Positions 12,984 through 24,144 of a stretch of 64,000 nucleotides of DNA are shown piece by piece (within the stretch, counting starts at the first letter, position 1; each line of letters opens with the position of its first letter). A model generated the notes under the pieces. It saw nothing but the letters and a program-made list of their open reading frames with translations. It did not search any database and was not told the origin of the DNA. This DNA is from Pelodera strongyloides. Taxonomy: Eukaryota > Nematoda > Chromadorea > Rhabditida > Rhabditidae. Location: assembly GCA_036852015.1 (NCBI GenBank), contig JAANDG010000198.1, positions 1 through 64,000 on the forward strand. The letters run 5' to 3'. Position numbers and translations under genes: made by a program.

Positions 12984-13240
12984 CAGGAAAGTGGAAACCC
13001 CGATATGGCCCCTATTCCTCCAAAAAACCCCGATATGGCATATGGCCCCGATCAAGTCCCGATATGGGTGTCCCCCTCTAAAAAAAAAAGCGATATGGCC
13101 CCGATTATTTCTCGAAAAACCCCGATAATATGGCCCCGATCATTTCACAAAACCCCGATTATTTTCCAAAAAAACCTGGATATGACCCCGATCACGGCCG
13201 GATTTTTTGAGGGACTTATCGGGGTTTTTGGTTTTCCATG
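12984..13240. repeat. Inverted-repeat element with internal CCCCGATATGGCC tandem motif, copy 1
   Basis: It begins CAGGAAAGTGGAAACCCCG and ends with the inverse (CGGGGTTTTTGGTTTTCC). The inside is a degenerate tandem of about 20-25 bp built on CCCCGATATGGCCCC plus a purine/pyrimidine spacer (ATTATTTCC), then GGCCGGATTTTTTGAGGGAC. A second copy lies at 33036-33218, in an intron of the TGF-beta receptor gene. Confidence 0.8.
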
Positions 13241-13758
13241 AGTGTTACTACAAATAAAAATGAATCGCAACAGCTTTTCAAATCTTTATCACCCCAAGAA
13301 CATAAACATTTGGTAAAACAAGAGATTGAAAACAAAAACAAAAAGATCCTCATAAAAACTCCCAATAAGTGTAAAACTGAGCAAAGCTGTGACTGATCGA
13401 TAGAACTGACACAAAAGGTTACAAATAGAATAGAAATCTGGATTAGATATGAAATAACATAAATTCTAAAGCTTTTCCCGCTTATTCCTTCTTCAAACAA
13501 GTGGTTGAAATGCTTGGAAATCTCGGCGAATCTGTGCCTGAAATGGTAATTTTTATCAGAAAAATCAACAGAGCAATCATGTTACTGATCACAAAAGCCC
13601 AAACCTAACCCTGTCAATTTCGCGTATATATGCATCAGACTACGGTCCGCCGGTATTACTATTAATTCTTGCACGAACCGGCACAGAAATCAGAACACAC
13701 CTCTCGTGCCTTATACTGTAGCATTCGCACTACCTAAGCAGTAGACTTGGGTGTAAAC

Positions 13759-13841
13759 AAACTACGGTCCTTTGAAAACTACGGCACCATCCCAAACTAC
13801 GGTACTTTCAAATCAACTGTACCTTCGAAAACTACGGTACC
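13759..13841 (+). repeat. Short tandem motif ACTACGGTAC downstream of the elongase stop
   Basis: Five imperfect copies of AACTACGG(T/C)(A/C)C occur at about 20-25 bp spacing and end directly at the stop codon of the minus-strand elongase, so they would form the start of its 3' untranslated region. Confidence 0.7.
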
Positions 13842-14016
13842 TTATTGCTGCTTCTTTCCCTTGGTCTTGTACTTGTCCTTTCCTCCCTTGAGCACATACG
13901 ACTTGAGGAAGAAGTTGATGAATAGAATCAGATAGGTCACGTCCATGAAGGTGGCCAGGTAGAAGGTGTTCGTGTCGAAGTCGACCTTTGTCTGAAAATT
14001 TATCATGTATATACCC

Positions 14017-14057
<41 letters not shown>

Positions 14058-16644
14058 TCTCTCAATTCCGCTATCACACCCCTCTGTCTCTTCATCTCGT
14101 TCTCGTTTCCCTCCCGTGCTATCCGTCTGATTCTCTGTTTTACCCGCTGTGCTTCTCTCCCTCTTTACTTTTCGTTAAAAAAATCTCCAAACAATTCGAT
14201 GTATGATCTTTGTTGTGTTATCAACGGTATAGTACCTGGTGATCTTACATACCTTTGGAGTTTGCATAGACTGATTTTACTAAACATCGAGGGGAACTTG
14301 TATTTCTCTGCGGGGATCTGTTCACTTACGTTGGTGAAGTATACAAGGTATCCGTTATGGAGCAGAGCACCGACGGAGATGATAAACTGCCAAATCTGGA
14401 TAGTGGTGATGAATTGAGCCACGAAACCAGGCACCCGAATGTGGGCGGATCGGATGAAATAGTAGCTGAAAGAAACAAAGAAACCTCGGTGTTGTTTAAA
14501 GGATCGCAGTCACTTCAAATTCGCCTTTTTACTTCAATTATCCATAAACATGAAAAAGCACCTAGAAAAATACCATTCCGGTGTCAATTTGCTGAAAAAT
14601 TAACCCAGGGAAAGAAATCCCCTCGGTTGCGTTCTAATTACGTACAGTAGGACAACGACAACTGAGACAGTAGAGCAGACACTTTCCCTCTTCCCCGGGT
14701 TTTCTTTGTTTTGTCATCATTGGCAACCGGCCAAGTCCCGTTGCGATTTAGAAAACACCCCATTTTGTCAAAAATCAGAACTCAACACAAGGGATTTCTT
14801 TCCCTGTGATAAATGTTCCGTAAATCGGTATTGGAAAGGTATTTTTCTAAGTATCTTTTTATATTTATTGATAAGTGAAGTAAAAATGCGAAATTGAAGT
14901 GACTGCGATCCTTTAATTAATTAATTAATTAATAATCTTACGTGCACATAGTCCTGTTTTTTTTTACACACTCCTTGCTAATAACTTTCTCTGATCCCAT
15001 TCCCCATTTGAAAAGTCGGCTTACACAAAAATATAGTGGAAAATAGCGGAAGTGCCATTGTTTTCTTGTTATTGTTGCTTACTACAAGCCGAGTGGTGCA
15101 TGCATCAGCACTATATTACAGTAGACTTTGGCTGATACACGCATTCAACTCTGAACCTAATTGTAAGAAGCTAAACTTATAAAAAAAGTATCACTTACGA
15201 GTACATGAAGGCGTGGACGACAAAGTTGAGGTAGATTCCGTATCTGTTGAATCCGGGAGAGATTGGGTACGAGTAGAAGGCGTAGATTAGAGTGAGGATG
15301 TGGTGATACCTGCAAGTTATTTTATTTATACTACATATTATTAGGTATGAAGTTTATTTTTCTATTATGGTTTCAATACAATTTTCCTTCCTGAATCTAC
15401 TGTCACTGACGTTTCCTCCTTTTTTTATTTGTAAAATCGGTATGAAACATATAACAGATCAATAGATGGTAGAATAATATTAAAGGTTCTTCTTTTGAAG
15501 ATTGAAATTAGAGAGAGAGAGAGAGAGATGTAGAAGTAGAGAATGAGGGAGGGAGGGAGGGAGGGAGAGAGAGAGATACAAAAGTAGACAGGGAGAGATA
15601 CAGAGAGATCGGAAACATCAGTGGAAGATAGAGATAAGGGAGAGAGGGGAGTTAGATAGATAGAGATAGTGAGAGAGAGAATGTGAGAGAGAGAGACAGT
15701 AAGAGGTCAGACCCATGAAAATAAGAAGCACAAACCAGTGGAGGAACATGAGAGGTCGTTTCCTGAGCACAATGAATATAGTGTCCACCAGTTCGACGAG
15801 TTTGGAGGAAATAAACAAGAACACCCAGAAACCATTGTCGCCCTGTGTGAAGTCGTAGATACGTGTGTACGAGTCTGAAATTGGTAAAGAGGTATGATAC
15901 GTGGTTTGTGTATCGTATACTGGATATCATTCACCACAATGCATGTATTACATTCAAAGTGTGGTATACACATTATGTGCATAGTCTAATGCGTATGTAA
16001 TCTAATACATAGATGCGCACTGCAGATACTTCCATACAAACGATGGCAACTCCAAGTGGTTTTATCTAGTAGAATACGCACTACAGTACCCGTATGATAA
16101 TCTAATTCGTTGCGTACGCATGGTTGCCTTTACATAAAATAAAACTTTGAAAATGTTTCATAGTTCCTTGCATATTTTGAGGAATATGTTGCTCCCCCTA
16201 ATAATAAAAAAATTGGGCTAACAATAAGCTAGATGATGCGGACCATATGATCATAAATATCGGATTACAATTGCCCACTTCAGTGCACAATAAGTAGTCA
16301 TTCATCAGATAAGTGTGCATAGCGGTTTCTTGAACATAATTGTTTATTGTGTAGCGCTAACAGAACAAAGGACAATCAGGCGCACGAATCGCTAACATAT
16401 GGTACAGCGCCCTTTTGTTACTATTTTCCATTATCTACCACTCTGTATGTTGAAATGCTTATTGGACTCTGTGAAAGAGCGCACCACTACGCGAAACTTC
16501 CTCTGTCTTACACTTTCTCTATTTCTGTTCAGTCGTTCCTCCCTAACTCCTTTTTTTCTCCTCTCCCTCTCTCTCTCATACTTTCTCTATATCCTTTTCT
16601 CAATCTTTCTCTCTCTCTCTCAACCCCCCCCCCGCTCTCTCTCT

Positions 16645-16677
<33 letters not shown>

Positions 16678-17709
16678 AGGCCCATAGCTACTTCATATAA
16701 AGATTCAAAATGAAACAGTACCCTTGTTACTGGTGCTACTTTAAAGTTCTTTTTTGTACTTCACGTATGCTTTAGCGATCTACACCAAACTTTTGACACG
16801 AAAAGAAACCAAAACTCACTGACAAATCCATGGTTTCTAATCGTGGATACGAACTCGGGGGTCAGTTTGATAGCTCCCGCAATGGAGAAGACTGCCAGGA
16901 ACAGATTCCATCCATTGAGGGGGAGTTGCAGCTTGAAGGGCTCGCGGTTGCGCATCAGGAACTTGAGACCGAACACGAGGACAACGTAGAGGATGGAGGC
17001 CTGGAGGTGATAAGAAATTAGGATTATTTTTGTATTAGGACTGCCTCATTTTGAGCCATAGCCATACATTGGTGTCCTACAGTATTCAGAAATGTCTGAA
17101 TTCTCAATTTCCCGGGGCTTGTGAAACAATCAATAAATCAATATACACCTGGATAGTGATGTCAAAGTGATTTCCGATCCATTTCTTGGCGCGAGCCTCC
17201 GGGAATTCGGGAGCGGTCGCGATCGACACCCATTCCTATAAATAAAAATAATAAGGAAAAGGGAAACCGATGGCTTCGTATCGAAAAAAAAACCGAGTCT
17301 ACTAACAATAAGAGCTGTGGGAACATATCATATCGCCTCATCACTATCTTTCTCAATTCGATAGGAAATGCGTTAATATCAAAAATCGACACGCCACTGG
17401 TGCGCCATAGCAAACGACATTGTTCCACTTCGTTTTTGCGCGGCCCTGGCGCACCGTTGGCCAAACTGGGCGGAGGTCGCGCGTGCCTGGCGCACCGTTG
17501 GCCAAACTGCGCAGAGGTCGTGCGTGCCTGGCGCACCGTTGGCCAAACTGAGCAGAGGTCGCGCGTGCCTGGCGCACCGTTGGCTTTGAGCGGATGGGTC
17601 GCGCAATGCCACTAAGTGAGCGGCGTCCTAAAGTTTCAAGATAGATAAACCGACTTACTCCGAGATCAAATCGCACATCCAGAAGTCGTTCAATCCAGGG
17701 ATGATCCAT
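13842..17709 (-). CDS. elo: Very-long-chain fatty acid elongase (ELO/ELOVL family), complete
   Basis: Condensing enzyme (3-ketoacyl-CoA synthase) of the ER elongation cycle. Seven exons, listed 5' to 3' on the minus strand: 17659-17709, 17149-17235, 16820-17000, 15736-15874, 15199-15309, 14330-14465 and 13842-13991. Phases close and give 284 residues, normal for the family. Visible landmarks: [18 protein letters not shown], the catalytic histidine box HWYHH at about 152-156 (split by an intron inside the Trp codon), MYSYYFIRS, and several hydrophobic membrane segments. The C terminus is KGKKQQ, a KKXX-type ER retrieval signal. A TTTCAG acceptor lies about 20 bp 5' of the ATG, fitting a 5' UTR intron or trans-splicing. 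Introns carry (CT)n/(GA)n runs, a TTAA element and a 41-bp tandem repeat. The paralogue number within the ELO family cannot be set from sequence alone. Confidence 0.95.
14018..14054. repeat. (CT)n microsatellite in an elongase intron
   Basis: About 18 uninterrupted CT dinucleotides. On the coding (minus) strand this is a GA run. Confidence 0.95.
14496..14916. mobile_element. TTAA inverted-repeat element, family D, in an elongase intron
   Basis: About 420 bp bounded by TTAA on both sides. The ends are TTAAAGGATCGCAGTCACTT and its inverse, and the arms match imperfectly for about 95 bp. The interior is unique, without transposase coding. TTAA target duplication is characteristic of piggyBac-type elements; this would be a non-autonomous copy. 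Confidence 0.8.
15505..15690. repeat. (GA)n-rich low-complexity tract
   Basis: A purine-rich tract of AGAG and GGGAGG runs in the intron beside the elongase exon 15736-15874. On the gene strand it is a polypyrimidine tract. Confidence 0.9.
16555..16678. repeat. (CT)n low-complexity tract with a poly-C run
   Basis: CTCTCT runs with a short CCCCCCCCC interruption near 16625, within an elongase intron. The ORFs read across it are Leu/Ser artefacts. Confidence 0.95.
17445..17592 (+). repeat. 41-bp GC-rich tandem repeat, about 3.6 copies
   Basis: Units start at 17445, 17486, 17527 and 17568, exactly 41 bp apart, each beginning CCTGGCGCACCGTTGG. It lies in the first intron of the elongase gene and is much more GC-rich than its surroundings. 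Confidence 0.95.
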
Positions 17710-17942
17710 AACCGCACCCCTAATTTATTACCTGAAATTAACATTTTCATATATTAATTTCTAATTGCTTTCACGGATTCAATTGACAATTATCTGCAAT
17801 GAGAAGTTAAATCAACTTAAGGCTATCGGAAAGACTAATCCAAGAGATTAACATGTTACATTTCTCGATTGACGAATCAGTACGTACGAATACAAAAAGA
17901 GGATTTATAAATGGGTGAGGAGAGCGTGGCAAGAAGAGAGAG

Positions 17943-17945
<3 letters not shown>

Positions 17946-17984
<39 letters not shown>
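17946..17984. repeat. (GA)n microsatellite
   Basis: About 19 GA dinucleotides, located upstream of the elongase start on its minus-strand reading. Confidence 0.95.
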
Positions 17985-17988
<4 letters not shown>

Positions 17989-18959
17989 TGGATAATATGT
18001 GATTAAAAAAGGAATGAGAACCTCAGGCTTGAACCTTGCATTCTTTGAAACTTTGCGCATTTCATAGGGTTTGCTTATCGAGCACAAAAATTATTTATTT
18101 ATAGTTATACAACAATGGAACTCCTCCCAACTACCGGGAGGGCAGTGTCAATTCACCCAAAAAAAGGGTGGCGTGATAAAACTTCGTCGGTGATAAATCT
18201 TGATGATAAATATGACAGACTCAGACAATAGTCACTGGCTCAAGATACGGAAATGATTAAATGGAATATTAAAACTAAAATATCATATTTCATTTTAAAG
18301 CATGCACAGGGCTACAGTACGGAGGCACTATGTATATACTGTTCCGTTAGTAGAATGTGCAACTAAAGGTTATTACCATAAATGAAACATAATACAGATG
18401 GCACCCTTGCGAAAACTTCAAACAAAGTTTTTGAATGAAAAATGAAATCTTAAACTTGAAGCTCGGCTACTCTGCGGAGTCTAGTGTGGAAAAGTGGTGA
18501 GGGGGTCGCATTAATTCGATAAGAAAATAAGGAAAACCGCGAAAAGAAAGATAAAAAGAAGATAAGAATAAGAAGTAAACTGCAAAGGTGATAGTACTAC
18601 CAGCTACAAAGTTCACAAACGCAACATCGTGTTCGAGAGGTATGACACGCGGTTTTCAAAACATAAGCTGGATCATTCCCGTATATTATATGCAAATACT
18701 GCAAAATATGATCCTTTCTGTACCGAAATGCACATAAGGGTACAGAACTTTGCATAGATAGCATGGATATGCAGCGTACACAAATCGCAAGCACCAAAAT
18801 CAAAAGCGAAATCTGCCAAAAGCTTTTTGAAGGAATACTTCCCGAGAGTATTTTTTGAACGGGCCAAAGCCAAACAAATCTACCGTACGCATGTTGAAAT
18901 AAAACGTGAAATACTTGTTCACAACCTAATCCATACGGTAGTTTTGGGTTTCGTTAATT

Positions 18960-21648
18960 TTAAAGGGATAGGTTCACCTCGAATTGCACCTTTGTTTATA
19001 ATTTCTATTGATAGTATGACGTATGACGGTCGAGATGCGAAAATTGCAGCAAATTTCCTTTGCTCCCCGAGGCAGGAGCACGCTCAAAGGCTAAACTACC
19101 TCGAATTAATAAAACAACTGGCCTACCGTAGCCTGTCTTTACCAGTCCCGCGCAGAACAATTGTGGCAATTAGCCAAACAGCTGGTATTTATGGCGAATA
19201 GCCAGACACAAACAAGAATCAAGACCAACAACAAACTAGAATGATTGAATTAGAATTGTGAAAATATAAGTATTTTTATTATTATTATAAAGCTTAATGG
19301 CCTTATAATCAGTAGTACGCGTCTGGGCTAACAACTCAGCCAAATGAGTGGGTGTGAGAATGACAAGGCATAGCGTCGCGAAAGCAAAAATCTCGAATCC
19401 TGCCCATGAAATCTCCTAACATTCCACGAGCATTTTAGCACCTGGGAATAATCATTCCCACTCACATAACAAACGAAAAAAATAAAACACTATACCATTA
19501 CGAGAACTGCCCACACACGATAATTCACGCATAAAAAATTTATTGGAATCACACAAACATGGCCAGTTATGAATGTGAAAACAAAGCAAAACAATCTAAG
19601 GAAAACATCATTCAATGATTTGGAAAACAGTGCTAGGTTGGACGCATAATAAATTTGCAAGAGAAACATCATAACACTGGAAAGTGGCGGTGCTTAGCTT
19701 AGGACATAGTAGAAATTGTGATTTTTAAGAAAGAGAGACCGTGAGGTAATAGACTAGTCAAACGCACGATTAACGGCTTGCAATCTGCAATTTAAACTAG
19801 ACTTGCAAGCAATTATCCTTATATTGTGCTCTTCTCCAAGTCCTGTATCCCTGTGGAGTATCTGGAAAAAAAGTTGTGTAATATAGCAAATACTGTATAC
19901 GGAGAACTGTGCATCCCCAGTAAGCACCAAAGTGACCCAAGTATAGTCTATTTAATTAGTAAACACAAAACTGAGCGCTTTGGTTAATTAAAAGAGCGTT
20001 TCCACGCACTGCGCTCAGCTCAAATAGTGCTAGACCTGCGCGATGCTCCTTGCATCGAAAAGAAGAGCAATTAGTTAATTAGTAATAAGCACTCAGCAAA
20101 CTCAGAAGTTTAGATGGCCTACGAAAAAAATTGGCTGCAAAGAAAACAATAACGTGTTCTTATAATTTACCATGATCCGCTGATCTTGATCCTCACATCG
20201 AACAGCGGGCTTTTCTTTTGGTTGGGCAGTGTGTCGCCGTGGAACCGATTCGGGTGAAGACGGAGGCACACTATATTTTTCCGGTCATCACATCACCTAC
20301 AACGCACAGTTTTTAGTTGCATTGTTGCATAGAGAATCGCTAAATCGCACTCGCAACTGTCGTGCGCTGCGCATTCTATTACATCCATGTTTACTACGTA
20401 AGCGCAGAATCTGGAAAATTTATAAAAACAACAGCGTTCGATTGTTCGATATGATATGTTCGGCGCCGTGACAAAGTGACATTAAAACAGTTTATGTTGC
20501 TTGAGAGAGCTAACAATTGACGGATTCAGTAAGTACGGCAAATAAACATAAATAAGCTAAATACCTCTGCTGTCGCCGAGCGTAACCAGAGAGTAGGAGA
20601 GGCATCGAAATCGAAAGGCAATATCCTAAAATGAATACAATATACTCAGAAACAAGCGAACACTCAGAAATAGGTTTAGAGTTCACGCTCATTCGGAAGT
20701 GGTGATTAACACGCTATATGTTAACAAGTCCTTCGACAACACATTTGCGATAATCAGACGGGTGAGAAAGAAATAGAGAGTGCTGTATGCTGTTCTCAGA
20801 CTAGGCGGTGAAATTTACGTTCCTATTTGAACATTTTCTTAATACAATTATGCTTGATATACGCAGAGTAGATAAAGCCCGTAAATGTTATAATGCTCCT
20901 GTATTTTACAGATATAAATGTAATAAAAAATATATATGTCTACTTACTCGTATGCAAGTTGCTCCTCGATACAGCAACTCATGATGACTGCATCACTTGT
21001 TGAAATATGTCTCTGTCTGATTGATTGCATCCATGCATGCCGTTCACTTAATAGAATATCACTTACAATAGGTACACGAGCAAATATAAAATTAGATAAA
21101 CAAAAGCCCGCGTTTACATTACAAGTATTCACCACAAACTTCTATTTAAAAATACTACAACAAATACTTAAGCATATTGCATATATTAAAAACCTCATAT
21201 AATCTAAAATATTGGAAATACTCAATATAATATCAAATAAAGTAATACTCCATATAATATCAAATAAAGTAACTGCAGTGTGTGAACTGACAGGTAGACA
21301 GACATTGAAAAGTTGCTACATACCAATATTAATCGCACAATATCGAAATAAACATAGAATAAAGGTATTCTTTACATAAGAAATACAAAATGAATGCAGC
21401 CGGCCCCCGCTCGCGACGTGTGTGGTGTGGAAATTAAATGATACACCTTTAACTATTTTTAATCGATGCAGCCAGTGTACGGTAGGCCAGTTGTTTTATT
21501 AATTCGAGGTAGTTTGGCTTTTGAGCGTGCTCCTGGCTCGAGGAGCAAAGGAAATTTGCTGCAATTTTCGCATCTTGACCGTTATACGTTATACTATCAA
21601 TAGAAATTATAAAAAAAGGTGCAATTCGAGATGAACCTATCCCTTTAA
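18960..21648. mobile_element. Long TTAA-bounded inverted-repeat element, family E (about 2.7 kb)
   Basis: The left arm (about 18960-19140) and right arm (about 21470-21648) are inverted copies of roughly 180 bp. The outer ends are TTAAAGGGATAGGTTCACC and its inverse (one mismatch). Both arms happen to be open in the same reading (IAANFLC, NYLELIKQLAYR), but in opposite orientation. The interior (about 2.3 kb) has no recognisable transposase or other gene, so this looks non-autonomous, or is two separate half-elements facing each other. It holds a 30-bp tandem duplication at about 21221-21280. Confidence 0.65.
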
Positions 21649-22329
21649 AATACAATCGGGATGGATGTGCAAACTTTTAGCCGATATAGTTTTTTAGCGC
21701 ATGAATGCCCTATAAGATAAGAAAAACAGCCACGTTAGCTTTAGTGCTTCTAACAATAAGCAACACATAACACACAGGAAATAAATTAGCATATAATCAA
21801 ATGACCACTAACATATTACAATTTTGAAGATCAAACAAACTACAAATTTTCATTCATAGGATGGGTACTGTATGCTAATTTCATTGAAAAAAACGTCAAC
21901 GAGAAATAAAAAAATTAAAATAACATTTTTTAGTGCATAGTCAGAATATAAGCTAAAAAAAACTGAAAAACGCACGTAACAACCAACAATTTTATTATTA
22001 TTCATCATAATTTTAATAAAAAATACATTACCGATTCGAAAATAATACTAATAATAATATTTAAAAATCTACAGATGAATAAAATTAACAATAAGTAGTT
22101 AGCTTAATTTTCAAAAAGGCTTTTTTATTATTAAAGTCTACTTCAGTTATTAACTGAGGCTGTGATAAAAATAGTAAACTGTGAGTTTTAAAGTTTGAAA
22201 AAGAGAATATCAGGCCATTTTTCTGGGATAGGGCGGGAACGTCCATTTTGCCCAGTGCAAAAGGACAACCTTTGCACTTCTCTCTCTATTTTCTCTTATT
22301 TTTGAGCTGGCACTCGGTCTCTTCCTAAC

Positions 22330-22412
22330 TCCCTCTCTCTCTCTCTCTCTCCTCTCTCCCTCTCTCCCTCTCTCCCTCTCTCCCTCTCTCTCCTCTCTCC
22401 CTCTCTCCCTCT
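22330..22412. repeat. (CT)n/(CCCTCT)n tract
   Basis: CTCTCT followed by repeated CCCTCTCT units, about 180 bp upstream of the possible small gene starting at 22593. Confidence 0.9.
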
Positions 22413-22592
22413 TTATTTCATCCATTCATTCTTTCTCATTTTGTCAATGTCTCTCAACCGATGCTATCAAATCAGAATATCTTTTTCCCTCGATTTCTCT
22501 CCCAGACAAACACTATTTCTCCTTTTTTCGACCACTGCGACCGCGAAACTATACTAGAAAAATGGTTGATAATGGTGTGACTGTTTCACAAA

Positions 22593-23261
22593 ATGAACAA
22601 GGACGATGCATCTAATGGAAAGACAATAAGGTAATGCGGGAGCTAATGACTCTACGGTGCATTCATAATGGTACTAAATATTTAAACTGTCAGACCATGG
22701 AGAAATTGAATTGGTGGGAAACCATTTAAATTCTCTATCTCGAAGGTTTGCATTTGTTGGTGTATTAATTGGTAGAATAGAATATATAACAATATGTATA
22801 ACAAGATATTCTCGTAAAAGGTTCAAAATATTGATGCAACAAAAAGTTATACTAAATGCCTTGCTAGATTTGTTGCATAAGTCCACAGCTGTCATGCAGA
22901 TGTTATGTAAAAGAGAAGTACCGCTGGTTTTGAAACAAGTTATGTTGAAGTTTGGTCAACAGGGCTAATGGACTAATGATAACTGAAATGATAGTGATTA
23001 CGCTTTCTCTGGGCCTTCGGGGACTCTCTTTCCAAACTTCTTTGCAACTTTTCCCACGATACTTGAACAAAAAAAGGTAAGACTGAAGGTCGAATATACT
23101 ACTACAAGTACAAGCTATAAAGTCTCTTACGTACCCCTAATGGTGTTACATAGGAATTGCTAACAAGGGAATTGTTTCGGAGAATAAATTTCCAAGTTAC
23201 TTCATCTACACCTGCTACACGGAGGAATTTCAAAGCTTCGCCATTTGTGGCTCAACTGTAA
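22593..23261 (+). CDS. Possible small three-exon protein (75 aa), unknown function
   Basis: Exons 22593-22630, 22995-23076 and 23154-23261 (TAA) join in phase. Donors are AATAAG|GTAATG and AAAAAG|GTAAGA; acceptors are ATGATAG and TTACATAG. The product starts MNKDDASNGK, continues with a Phe/Pro-rich stretch (GTLFPNFFATFPTILEQKK) and ends in a basic tail (RRINFQV, then TRRNFKASPFVAQL). Codon use looks coding-like rather than AT-biased. There is no signal peptide, membrane segment or known domain. The first acceptor is weak, and the first intron contains another 90-codon open stretch (22694-22968) that could be an alternative exon. Support is splice phase only. Confidence 0.4.
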
Positions 23262-23962
23262 GCGTTGTGGAATCATTTCCCTAAGGAAATACTGGAAATA
23301 TATAGTTATTGTATTTGTAGTTGCCAGATGAATAGGCTAAGGCCCACATACAAAAAGTTTTCCCCAATTTTTCTGTGATAAATCATGATAAGATTTCTCA
23401 AACATGGCTGCGAAAACCGCTTTCATAAGCAAATTTGGGTCATTTATTCAGCAAAGAAGATCCTCAGAAATATACCGCAGTTGGAACTTGAAAATGCGTT
23501 TCTGCACCTAAAATACAATGTGTTTCATAGTAAAAGGCTTCGATATTGACTTAATCAATGTTAGTTATTTGCACTCTCTCAATTTGTGTTCAGTTATTAT
23601 GTGTTTCTGTGAATTATATGTCATGTATTCGATTTTGTCACGTTTTGTCTTGTATTCCAGTGTGATGTATGTATGTCCTTGTTTGTAGGTAATCAATCCG
23701 CCCTGATGATGTCGTAATGACGATAACTATAGTTGTGGATCTTCTTTTGCAAATACACGCAAATGTGCATCTTATGCAAATCTCTTTCGCAGCTATGTTT
23801 TAGTAATCCGGGAGTTTTACAACAGAATAATTGGGGAAAACTTTTTATACGTGGGCCCGAGCCTTTACCGCGGACACACACAGACGAACGCACACGGCCA
23901 AACGCGCGCATATACATACTACACACAGCTACAATACTCTATCACGCCGTTATGTGCATTGT

Positions 23963-24144
23963 TTAAAGCGAAATACTGGCCGGTTTTTGAAACGCATCTC
24001 AAGTACTTGCATTTCTATGCATTTATGCAACATGGGGTCTAATTGGGGTCTAGTTTTTATTCTAATTTTTGCTCATTTGCATATGCAGCATAAGAAAGCA
24101 GGTGTTCGCAATGCGTTTCAAAAACCGGCCGGTATTTCGCTTTA
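23963..24144. mobile_element. TTAA inverted-repeat element, family A (182 bp)
   Basis: TTAAAGCGAAATACTGGCC on the left and GGCCGGTATTTCGCTTTAA on the right. The arms of about 35 bp include GTTTTTGAAACGCATC, and the middle carries TTTGCATATGCAGCATAAGA. Full-length copy. Confidence 0.9.

Noticed and set aside
16347..16713. Leu/Ser-rich ORFs
   Set aside because: They are translations of the CT microsatellite in an elongase intron.
19321..19420. Possible tRNA gene (TCGAATCCTGCCC B-box-like)
   Set aside because: The A-box-like sequence is on the opposite strand, and no cloverleaf can be formed.
22694..22968. 90-codon open stretch after a TGTCAG acceptor
   Set aside because: It is rich in ATA and TTG codons, and no upstream exon of the right phase was found; more likely AT-rich intron sequence.
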